NCBI GenBank assembly: GCA_002825465.1
Contig: PJER01000147.1
Coordinates: forward strand, 1-5,055
Direction: 5' to 3'
DNA length: 5,055 bases
From: Candidatus Thorarchaeota archaeon MP8T_1
GTDB lineage: Archaea; Asgardarchaeota; Thorarchaeia; Thorarchaeales; Thorarchaeaceae
Of the stretch, positions 1 to 5,055 are shown piece after piece. A program made the translations under genes and the position numbers. The notes beneath the pieces were generated by a model. The model had not been told where the DNA came from. It made no database searches and saw only the letters and a program-made list of their open reading frames with translations. The number at the start of each line of letters is the position of its first letter. Position 1 is the stretch's first letter.

Positions 1-1
1 T

Positions 2-112
2 GATTCTGCTTGTGGCATCGTACTGCAACTTCATAGTTCCTGCTAAGTCACTGGCCGCATACATGCACTGCATACAACCATAGACGATGATGTTCATATC
101 TTTCGGAGGCAT
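2..112 (-). CDS. MvhD-like hydrogenase/heterodisulfide reductase iron-sulfur subunit, 5' part only
   Basis: This is the N-terminal 37 codons of a minus-strand gene that leaves the window at its left edge. The translation begins MPPKDMNIIVYGCMQC and continues YAASDLAGTMKLQY, matching the opening of the MvhD/FrhD-like family (pattern: hydrophobic strand, CxxC, Y-A-A/G-x-D-L-A-G, L-Q-Y). Cys13 and Cys16 are visible. The family is about 140 residues long and holds an iron-sulfur cluster. It passes electrons between a [NiFe]-hydrogenase or another donor and the HdrA flavoprotein, in the cytoplasm. ATG at 112 is the first ATG, GTG or TTG codon after the in-frame stop at 212-214. The next Met (codon 6, position 97) is possible but would leave almost no residues before the strand. 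No strong Shine-Dalgarno is seen; a TATA-like element lies about 50 nt upstream. Whether hdrA or hydrogenase genes follow cannot be seen. Confidence 0.8.
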   Translation of the reverse strand, partial: MPPKDMNIIVYGCMQCMYAASDLAGTMKLQYDATSRI

Positions 113-160
113 TTGATTTGGACCAACCTGTTCCGATGTTTTCTCGCAAGTTGTTAAGGG

Positions 161-174
161 ACATATAATCTTTG
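161..174 (-). promoter_or_regulatory. Possible archaeal TATA box for the MvhD-like gene
   Basis: Read on the minus strand this is CAAAGATTATATGT: a TTATAT core preceded by a purine-rich BRE-like AAAG. The core lies about 50 nt upstream of the ATG at 112. Transcription would start near 140 and leave a leader of roughly 25-30 nt. It sits in the 141-bp divergent gap with the HD gene. No equally good TATA box was found for the plus-strand HD gene. The call rests on motif resemblance alone. Confidence 0.35.
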
Positions 175-253
175 ATATTAGACAAATCCAGCTTCTACGA
201 CGGGTATTGTTTTAGGGAGTTCACATCCATAGAGAATTAATTGGATTCAAGGG

Positions 254-865
254 ATGCGTCAGATATTGTTTGCAAATGAGAGGCTAAGACAACAAATATC
301 ATTCTTAAAAGAGATAGACGATTTGAAGCAAGTTCTCCGCCAGACTGTATTGGTTAAAGACAGGCGACAGGAGAATGATGCTGAGCACTCCTGGCATCTT
401 GCAATGTTAGTTTTGATACTCGCTGAATACTCTGATGACTCGTCAATTGATATTCTTCGAACATTGAAGATGGTCCTGATTCATGATATCGTCGAGATTG
501 ATGCGGGAGATACCTTCTGTTATGATGTCCATGACCGGGCAGTGAAGAACGTAAGAGAGAGAGAAGCTGCAAACCGAATATTTAGACTACTTCCAGAAGA
601 ACATGCGGAGAAGCTACTGTGCTTGTGGGAGGAGTTTGAAGCCATGGATACACCTGAGGCGAAATTCGCTGCAGCTGTTGATAGACTGCAGCCGTTGCTG
701 CTCAATTTCTATTCAGAGGGCCATGCTTGGAGAAAGCATGATGTGAGAAAAAGTCAGGTGATTGAGAGAAACCATCACATAGCAAAGGGATCTTCCGAAT
801 TGTGGAGTTTTGCTGAGGCTCTCATCAACGAATCGGTGAAGCGGGGATACCTTTTGGATGACTGA
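254..865 (+). CDS. HD-domain phosphohydrolase, YfbR/HDDC2-type 5'-deoxynucleotidase
   Basis: A complete 203-residue protein of the HD-domain family that includes E. coli YfbR and human HDDC2. Characterised members remove the 5' phosphate from deoxynucleoside monophosphates using a divalent metal. The metal-site pattern is complete: His45 in NDAEHSWH, His77-Asp78 in LIHDIVEIDAGD, and a distal Asp143 in AAAVDRLQPLL. Glu81 and Asp86 follow the HD pair with the same spacing as the conserved acidic residues of YfbR. Length is typical (about 190-210). There is no signal peptide or membrane segment, so it is cytoplasmic. ATG at 254 is the only sensible start: an in-frame stop lies at 230-232 and the next Met is residue 51, inside the domain. 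AAGGG abuts the ATG, too close for a normal ribosome binding site, so initiation may be SD-independent. It is divergent from the MvhD-like gene and convergent with the cupin gene. The exact nucleotide substrate is inferred from the family. Confidence 0.88.
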   Translation: MRQILFANERLRQQISFLKEIDDLKQVLRQTVLVKDRRQENDAEHSWHLAMLVLILAEYSDDSSIDILRTLKMVLIHDIVEIDAGDTFCYDVHDRAVKNVREREAANRIFRLLPEEHAEKLLCLWEEFEAMDTPEAKFAAAVDRLQPLLLNFYSEGHAWRKHDVRKSQVIERNHHIAKGSSELWSFAEALINESVKRGYLLDD

Positions 866-906
866 TGGCTTATGAAGAGATTCTAGAGGATATATGATGA
901 AATGAC

Positions 907-1275
907 TCAGACCAGCTCTTCTGCATCTGGTTTCCAAGCTGGATCCACAACACAGAGAAACTCCAAACTATCAGGCCCCTGATTCTCAATCCACTGAACA
1001 GCTCGAGGGGGAATGTAAATCATATCTCCAGGGGAAACCTCTGCAGTTTCATCATTGATATGCATTATACCATACCCATTCAATATGTAGTAGACTTCTG
1101 AAGCTTGATGGAATCTATGTGGAAGTGATTTCTCACCAGGTTTCAACATGGCATGAGCAAGACTGTAATTTAATACTAGACCTTGTTGGTCATGTTCAGG
1201 GTTCAAGAGCTCACGTACCTTTGTATCATCTAACGCAGTAATGACCTCACGCTCGTTTAATCTTCGAATTAGCAT
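907..1275 (-). CDS. Small single-domain cupin protein
   Basis: A 122-residue one-domain cupin (Cupin_2 type). Motif 1 runs from PGEKSLPHRFH to EVYYILNGYG (residues 46-69) and motif 2 covers PGDMIYIPPRAVQWIENQG (residues 82-100). The usual metal set (HxH, E, H) is only partly kept. His53 and Glu60 are in place, Phe55 stands where the second His of HxH is expected (with a His at 56), and Gln94 replaces the motif 2 His. A similar PHR...SEVYYIL...VQWIEN pattern, ending in VDPAWKP, is one I associate with a group of archaeal cupins, so the loss may be a family trait. The protein could bind metal with altered ligands, bind a small sugar or acid, or be non-catalytic; no substrate can be named. It starts 11 nt after the stop of the Fpg-like gene on the same strand, which implies co-transcription and perhaps translational coupling. 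No strong ribosome binding site of its own is seen. Confidence 0.85.
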   Translation of the reverse strand: MLIRRLNEREVITALDDTKVRELLNPEHDQQGLVLNYSLAHAMLKPGEKSLPHRFHQASEVYYILNGYGIMHINDETAEVSPGDMIYIPPRAVQWIENQGPDSLEFLCVVDPAWKPDAEELV

Positions 1276-1286
1276 CGTTTCTCAAG

Positions 1287-2102
1287 CTATACTTGACATT
1301 TCGAGCAGATATAACTGGTTGTTGAGCCAACACGTAATTCCTCGATAGCTGTTTTACATCTAGGACATGGTTTTCCTGTACGATAACCGACCTGTAGATG
1401 CTTTGAATACGTGCCCAGATTACCCCAAATGTCCTGTTCTCCTGGACCTCCACCATACCGAATTCCCTGTTTCAAAACACGTTGAATAGCATCATAGAGA
1501 CCCTTGATTTCCCTGTTAGTGAGTGTATTCGCTCCGCGATTTGGATGAATTCTTGCATACCAAAGTATGTCCTGAACGTAGACATTACCAATACCTGCGA
1601 TGAAACTCTGATCCAAAAGATAGCTCTTGATGCGCCCTCGTTTATGCTTCAACATATCAGAAAGCATCTCCACCGTGAAAGTATCATCAAGAGGCTCTGG
1701 CCCAAGTTTTGATAATTGCTTATGTTTAGCGAGGTCTTTCGATTTTATAAGGTGCACATGTCCAAACCACCAATGATGTATCCATACCTGTTCCCCAGTA
1801 TCAAGAGTAAGCACAACACGTTCGCGTTCGGGATTCGGGGTTTCCTCTTGATTGTGTAAACGAATCTCACCGCCCATTCCGAGATTAAATGCAAGAAATT
1901 GATCACAGTCCAAACGAACGAGGATCCACTTGCCACGTTGCTGGGCATCTTCAATACGACAACCTTTGATAGAATCTTTGAACTTCTTCACCGTTGCATT
2001 TAGACACTTGGGTTGATTCACATGGGCGTTTGTAATCACTTTATCCTTCAGAGTTTCTTTCATGCTCTTTGCAAGTACATGGATATCTGGTAGTTCTGGC
2101 AT
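1287..2102 (-). CDS. Fpg/Nei-family DNA glycosylase/AP lyase, divergent
   Basis: A 271-residue protein with the full Fpg/Nei layout. The N-terminal MPELPD carries the nucleophilic Pro2 and Glu3. A beta-sandwich follows, with Lys58 in QRGKWIL. The helix-two-turn-helix region (about 135-220) contains FIAGIGNVYVQD with Asn173. A C-terminal zinc finger has Cys246, Cys249, Cys266 and Cys269. The family excises oxidised bases such as 8-oxoguanine or oxidised pyrimidines and cleaves the abasic site by beta,delta-elimination. Several normally conserved positions differ. Glu6 is Asp, and the RRFG loop that fills the space of the flipped base is WWFG (residues 111-114). The zinc-finger Arg before the third Cys appears to be Thr261. 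Substrate choice is therefore uncertain, and neither fpg/mutM nor nei is assigned. The ATG at 2102 has a GGTGAT ribosome binding site 6 nt upstream. The cupin gene follows 11 nt after the TAG stop. Such enzymes are uncommon in archaea, so acquisition from bacteria at some time is plausible. Confidence 0.88.
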   Translation of the reverse strand: MPELPDIHVLAKSMKETLKDKVITNAHVNQPKCLNATVKKFKDSIKGCRIEDAQQRGKWILVRLDCDQFLAFNLGMGGEIRLHNQEETPNPERERVVLTLDTGEQVWIHHWWFGHVHLIKSKDLAKHKQLSKLGPEPLDDTFTVEMLSDMLKHKRGRIKSYLLDQSFIAGIGNVYVQDILWYARIHPNRGANTLTNREIKGLYDAIQRVLKQGIRYGGGPGEQDIWGNLGTYSKHLQVGYRTGKPCPRCKTAIEELRVGSTTSYICSKCQV

Positions 2103-2108
2103 TCTCTA

Positions 2109-2114
2109 ATCACC
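2109..2114 (-). promoter_or_regulatory. Ribosome binding site GGTGAT of the Fpg-like gene
   Basis: On the minus strand GGTGAT is followed by a 6-nt spacer (TAGAGA) and then the ATG at 2102. The motif is complementary to the usual 3' end of prokaryotic 16S rRNA, and the spacing is ideal. It fixes the start that gives the required Pro at position 2 after Met removal. Confidence 0.75.
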
Positions 2115-2135
2115 ATAGACTTCTGATTCAACAGC

Positions 2136-2196
2136 GTATCACAATTTGAAGTTTCAGAACTACGTCATTCATTGATTGTACACTGAAACTTGATAC
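2136..2196. repeat. Imperfect inverted repeat upstream of the Fpg-like gene
   Basis: A perfect 9-bp inverted repeat, AAGTTTCAG (2149-2157) and CTGAAACTT (2183-2191), is separated by 25 bp. The symmetry continues outward. The right arm reads CTGAAACTTGATAC (2183-2196). Its complement is found on the left as GTATCA (2136-2141) plus the rest of the arm, interrupted by about 8 extra bases (2142-2149). A transcript across it could form a 14-bp stem with an 8-nt bulge and a 25-nt loop. The unit ends 34 nt before the Fpg-like start codon. It could be a leader RNA structure or a spaced operator; no function is shown. Confidence 0.5.
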
Positions 2197-2203
2197 CTGC
2201 AGT

Positions 2204-2216
2204 CCATCAATGATGG
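2204..2216. repeat. Short palindrome CCATCAATGATGG
   Basis: Two 6-bp arms, CCATCA and TGATGG, are symmetric around one central A. The palindrome lies about 100 bp upstream of the Fpg-like start, in the same 196-bp gap as the larger inverted repeat. With a one-base centre it suits a dimeric protein-binding site better than a hairpin. A 13-bp palindrome can also arise by chance. Confidence 0.3.
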
Positions 2217-2260
2217 GCATTAGAGTCAATTCACTGTTGTTTGAGAGCCCAACAAATGTT

Positions 2261-2269
2261 GTTTATACA
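2261..2269 (-). promoter_or_regulatory. Possible TATA element for the Fpg-cupin operon
   Basis: The minus strand reads TGTATAAAC here, resembling an archaeal TATA box. Use of it would start transcription near 2240 and give a leader of about 140 nt containing both the palindrome and the inverted repeat. That leader is long for an archaeon. The same bases read GTTTATACA on the plus strand, so direction is not certain. No better TATA-like motif was seen close to the start codon. Confidence 0.22.
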
Positions 2270-2298
2270 TCATCAAACCGTATTTTGTTTAAACTCGA

Positions 2299-3498
2299 TC
2301 AGAAATCAGGTCGCTCGTTGTTGTACCATCTTGGTATCTTGCTCATCGCAGGTTCATATCCCGAGAGTACATATCGTGCTAGTATCAGCCTCTGAACTTC
2401 ACTTGTTCCTTCATAAATCTGGTACAGCTTAGCATCTCTGAACAACTTCTCAACAGGATATTGGTCGATATACCCATAACCGCCATGGATTTGAACGGCT
2501 TCGCTAGCGACCTCCATAGCTACATCAGTAGCGAAAGCTTTGGCAGCACTTGCTGGAATTGTGGAGTCACCTACAAAATCAGCTGTCCATGCAGCCTTTA
2601 GATACATCAATCGAGCCGCTTCTATTTTCATGTACATATCTGCAAGTTTGAACTGAATAACTTCGAAATTGTTGAGTCTTTCACCAAAAACCTCTCGTTT
2701 GGTAGTATAATCCCGGGCAAATTCCATGGCAGCTCTGGCAAGACCTGTGGCAAATGCTGCAATCGCGGGACGTGTCATTGCAAATGTCTTCATAGCTATC
2801 TTGAAACCTTCACCTTCAGCACCCAACATGTTCTCAACAGGTACCTTGGCATCTCTGAACATTACCGCAGATGTTGTGGATGCTTTATGACCCATCTTCT
2901 CAACTGGTCGGCCAGTCTTCACTCCGGGAGTATCAGCATCAACAATGAAGGCGCAAAGCGCTTTGTGTCTCTTGCTTGGATCAAGACTCGTAAAAACAGT
3001 GAAAGTATCTGCGTGTGGAGCATTAGTTATCCAGAACTTCGATCCATTTAGGACATAATGGTCACCCTCCAGTTTAGCCCGGGTTCGAATACCAGCAACA
3101 TCAGAACCCATTCCCGGCTCCGAGCAGGCGAAGCTGATGAACTTCAAATCCTCTGTAAGCGGTCGAAGATACTTCTCTTTTTGTTCAGGAGTTCCAGCTA
3201 CAAGAATTGGCTCAGCACCCAGAGAGTTTACATAGATACTCGTGGTCATTCCTGCACAACCAGCGGCCATTTCTTCTACTGTGATGCATTGTTCAATGGA
3301 TCCTAGACCCTGCCCTCCATACTCCTTTGGAATGGAGAGGTTCATGAGTCCTTCCTCCCAACACTTTCTAATTATTGAACGTGGAAATTCTCCAGTCTTA
3401 TCGTAATAGTGAGCGTAAGGAATCATATACTCTTGTGCAAACGCTCGCGCTTTGTTCTTGAGCTCCTGCTGTTCTTTGGACAGATTAAAATCAATCAT
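2299..3498 (-). CDS. Acyl-CoA dehydrogenase (short/medium-chain type)
   Basis: A complete 399-residue FAD-dependent acyl-CoA dehydrogenase. It catalyses alpha,beta-dehydrogenation of an acyl-CoA to the trans-2-enoyl-CoA and normally gives its electrons to electron-transfer flavoprotein. The N-terminal helical domain covers about 1-120. The middle beta domain has the FAD/substrate signatures FACSEPGMGSDVAG (123-136) and FWITNAPHADTF (155-166). The C-terminal helical domain has REVFGERL, QIHGGYGYI (336-344) and IYEGTSEVQR, in which Glu363 is the expected catalytic base. Its place in the YEGTS motif indicates the short/medium-chain/glutaryl-like branch rather than the isovaleryl or long-chain arrangement. 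Exact chain length or branched substrate cannot be read from the sequence. A tail of about 20 residues follows the usual C-terminal ARYVL. The ATG at 3498 has GAGGGA 5 nt upstream. It lies 92 bp downstream of the iron-sulfur fusion gene on the same strand. No ETF genes are in view. Confidence 0.95.
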   Translation of the reverse strand: MIDFNLSKEQQELKNKARAFAQEYMIPYAHYYDKTGEFPRSIIRKCWEEGLMNLSIPKEYGGQGLGSIEQCITVEEMAAGCAGMTTSIYVNSLGAEPILVAGTPEQKEKYLRPLTEDLKFISFACSEPGMGSDVAGIRTRAKLEGDHYVLNGSKFWITNAPHADTFTVFTSLDPSKRHKALCAFIVDADTPGVKTGRPVEKMGHKASTTSAVMFRDAKVPVENMLGAEGEGFKIAMKTFAMTRPAIAAFATGLARAAMEFARDYTTKREVFGERLNNFEVIQFKLADMYMKIEAARLMYLKAAWTADFVGDSTIPASAAKAFATDVAMEVASEAVQIHGGYGYIDQYPVEKLFRDAKLYQIYEGTSEVQRLILARYVLSGYEPAMSKIPRWYNNERPDF

Positions 3499-3503
3499 GA
3501 TGC

Positions 3504-3509
3504 TCCCTC
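3504..3509 (-). promoter_or_regulatory. Ribosome binding site GAGGGA of the acyl-CoA dehydrogenase gene
   Basis: On the minus strand GAGGGA is followed by a 5-nt spacer (GCATC) and the ATG at 3498. This supports that start, which also matches the usual acyl-CoA dehydrogenase N-terminus (a short lead, then LSKEQQELKNKARAFA). Confidence 0.65.
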
Positions 3510-3542
3510 AAAGGATAATGCGTTCTCTGACCCTTCGCCAAG

Positions 3543-3552
3543 TGGTATAAGT
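3543..3552 (-). promoter_or_regulatory. Possible TATA element for the acyl-CoA dehydrogenase gene
   Basis: The minus strand reads ACTTATACCA about 48 nt upstream of the ATG at 3498. Transcription would begin near 3525 and leave a short leader containing the GAGGGA site. If real, the gene can be transcribed independently of the iron-sulfur fusion gene upstream. The motif is a partial match. Confidence 0.28.
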
Positions 3553-3590
3553 CAGTTACTAAAGGGCATCATAGACATCAACTTGTGAAG

Positions 3591-5055
3591 CTATGACGTC
3601 GAGGTAATGTGTTTCACGACTTCTGGTAGGCTCCATTTCAATTCTAACTCAAGAGCACCCCCTTCTGGACCAGGACATCGTCTAACACAGGTACGGCAAG
3701 CCACACAAAGCCAGAGATCGACCTCGACTGTACCAAAACCAGGGGCTTCCTCTTCGAGAGTGATCTCATTTGATGGTTTTACTGTAGCAAGATTCTGAAC
3801 GGTCTTGTAGAAGAGAGACCGGTTGGAAGGTAATTGAGAGAGCGCGTCATCAGAAATTTCGAAGAGCTTAGGTATCTCAATTCGTTGCTTCAGTTCAATT
3901 GCATGTTCAGGACAAGCAATCTCACAAGACTTACAACCGAGACACTTCGATTGTTCCCATTCTATTGTTCCGAATCCAAGAAGGGGAGCATATCCCATTT
4001 GACTTCGGTACTCGTCAAGAACAGATGGCACATCGATATCTAATAGGTCTTCAATAGTCACCTTCGGTCTCGTACTTGGAATCTTTGCACGTGTTCGATA
4101 AGTAAGCAATACTGCAGACCGTATCTTATCCTCCACATCTTTCAGGGTTGATTCATCAATTACTGTACCCTGTACACGAACAGATGTGAGCTTATCGCGT
4201 GCTTTTGAAAAGACCTCAAGCGAATTAGCTAATTTCCCGATGTCCGAAGCTTTCAGGTCGCTTAATATCACTTGAAGCTCGGCCTTAGCCTGAGCTAGAT
4301 TTAGAGCTAAATCACTTGTAGTCTGTATTGAAATTTCGGCTTCTGAGAGTGTTCTTGGCACATCATAGAGAACATACCCATGGCTCTCCCCAGCAATTGT
4401 AAGGAGCTCATCACGCTTCATTCTAAGTAAATGTCGGAGTATTCTATCGGAAGGAATGCTCGTTTTCTCTGCAAGGTCATGTGCTGTTAGTGCTCCAAGT
4501 TCTCGAATAAGAATCAGAATCGTACCCCTCTCAAGCTCGTTATCAAGATAGGTGTCCATCATGCTCTTGTATACATCAGGGTCGAGTTTTTCACCATAGA
4601 CGTTGGTGCCCGAAACAAGGGAGGGACCTTTTTCTAGAGTGATTTTAAGACGAAACCGAGCAAAGGCTTCAAGCCCTGCAGATATGAGCAGCTTGAGATT
4701 ATCGGCATCCTCTGTTGTCTGGACAGTTAGCACAGCTTCTGTGACACTGTCAACTGTCTCCCGGAGCTTGTTAATACTTTCAGATAGCAGACTTTCATCG
4801 TAAGCTCCGAGTATCTTTAGACGCTCAAGTAATGATTGCAGCCTTTCAAGTGCCTCTTTTGTGGTTTCAGCAGTTTCGCCTTCTAGCGATTTTACCATTC
4901 CCCGGACCTGTTGTACAATCCTTTTCATAAGCAGTGTTGCATTAGGCGTTTCTGTGAGCACCCTTGAGAATACAGGAGCGTCTCCATCAAGGCCAACCAT
5001 CTCAATTTCCCCTCTCTGTATCATAGTCACAAGCGCATTCTGGATTGTCTGAGGC
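3591..5055 (-). CDS. Winged-helix / coiled-coil / 2x[4Fe-4S] ferredoxin fusion protein, N-terminus outside window
   Basis: Numbering here takes the GTG at 5030 as residue 1, giving 479 residues. Residues 161-225 form a winged helix (helices around ILILIRELGALTAHDLAEKT and SDRILRHLLRMKRDEL, then a wing ending YVLYDV). Long, probably coiled-coil helices lie at about 32-130 and 232-312. Two cluster motifs follow, Cys363-366-369-373 and Cys442-445-448-452, each CxxCxxCxxxCP, as in proteins carrying two [4Fe-4S] clusters. There is no signal peptide or membrane segment, so it is probably cytoplasmic. The frame stays open past the GTG to the window edge. The upstream codons plus residues 1-22 read like the recognition helix and wing of another winged helix, so the real start is probably beyond 5055 and neither the GTG nor the ATG at 5024 is used. 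It may be a redox-sensing regulator or an electron-transfer protein with a protein-binding winged helix. I do not recognise a named family. The acyl-CoA dehydrogenase gene follows 92 bp downstream. Confidence 0.82.
   Translation of the reverse strand, partial: PQTIQNALVTMIQRGEIEMVGLDGDAPVFSRVLTETPNATLLMKRIVQQVRGMVKSLEGETAETTKEALERLQSLLERLKILGAYDESLLSESINKLRETVDSVTEAVLTVQTTEDADNLKLLISAGLEAFARFRLKITLEKGPSLVSGTNVYGEKLDPDVYKSMMDTYLDNELERGTILILIRELGALTAHDLAEKTSIPSDRILRHLLRMKRDELLTIAGESHGYVLYDVPRTLSEAEISIQTTSDLALNLAQAKAELQVILSDLKASDIGKLANSLEVFSKARDKLTSVRVQGTVIDESTLKDVEDKIRSAVLLTYRTRAKIPSTRPKVTIEDLLDIDVPSVLDEYRSQMGYAPLLGFGTIEWEQSKCLGCKSCEIACPEHAIELKQRIEIPKLFEISDDALSQLPSNRSLFYKTVQNLATVKPSNEITLEEEAPGFGTVEVDLWLCVACRTCVRRCPGPEGGALELELKWSLPEVVKHITSTS

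Noticed and set aside
234..244. AT-rich GAATTAATTGG as a TATA box for the HD gene.
   Set aside because: It lies only about 15 nt from the ATG, too close even for a leaderless archaeal transcript, which needs about 25 nt.
866..906. A bidirectional terminator in the 41-bp convergent gap.
   Set aside because: There is no clear hairpin or long T-run on either strand, only mild pyrimidine richness on the minus strand.
713..937. A 74-codon minus-strand open frame opposite the end of the HD gene and across the convergent gap.
   Set aside because: It is antisense to the conserved C-terminus of the HD protein and overlaps the end of the cupin gene in another frame.
1247..1456. A 69-codon minus-strand open frame spanning the cupin/Fpg junction.
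   Set aside because: It is out of frame with both real genes and overlaps the zinc-finger coding region. Its protein shows no family features.
2128..2220. A 30-codon minus-strand reading frame (starting MPIIDGLQV) in the gap upstream of the Fpg-like gene.
   Set aside because: It has no ribosome binding site, overlaps the inverted repeat and resembles no domain. Its length is within chance expectation.
2210..2432. Two overlapping plus-strand open frames of about 60 codons across the end of the acyl-CoA dehydrogenase gene.
   Set aside because: They are mostly antisense to a well-supported gene, have no recognisable domain and have no ribosome binding site.
3058..3306. An 82-codon plus-strand open frame.
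   Set aside because: It is entirely antisense to the conserved FAD-binding region of the acyl-CoA dehydrogenase.

Overview
This window holds six protein-coding genes and looks like ordinary archaeal chromosome. An archaeon is favoured by an MvhD-type hydrogenase/heterodisulfide-reductase iron-sulfur subunit, a winged-helix/ferredoxin fusion, a GGTGAT ribosome binding site and TATA-like elements at plausible distances from starts. The mix of Hdr-type redox proteins, an acyl-CoA dehydrogenase and a bacterial-type Fpg/Nei glycosylase, at moderate G+C, would suit an Asgard archaeon (for example Thorarchaeia). That placement is an impression from gene content, not a demonstrated assignment. No mobile element, CRISPR array, tRNA or rRNA is visible.

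Layout. At the left edge, on the minus strand, is the first 37 codons of an MvhD-like subunit (2-112), cut by the window. It is divergent from a complete HD-domain nucleotidase of the YfbR/HDDC2 type on the plus strand (254-865), with 141 bp between them. The remaining genes are all on the minus strand. In transcription order, right to left, they are: a winged-helix/coiled-coil/ferredoxin protein (3591-5055, running off the right edge), an acyl-CoA dehydrogenase (2299-3498), a divergent Fpg/Nei-family DNA glycosylase (1287-2102) and a small cupin (907-1275). The cupin starts 11 nt after the glycosylase stop and probably forms an operon with it. The cupin and HD genes converge with 41 bp between their stops. 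No gap exceeds 300 bp.

How the genes may work together. The iron-sulfur fusion protein and the acyl-CoA dehydrogenase are adjacent and co-directional, and an MvhD-like electron carrier lies about 2.2 kb away. This suggests redox and acyl-CoA metabolism with flavin-to-iron-sulfur electron transfer, but the link rests on proximity alone. The HD nucleotidase (nucleotide pool) and the Fpg-like enzyme (base-damage repair) are nucleotide and DNA maintenance functions. The most unusual item is the right-hand protein. It appears to carry two winged-helix units and two four-cysteine cluster motifs that look like a spaced internal duplication, and its true start lies outside the window.
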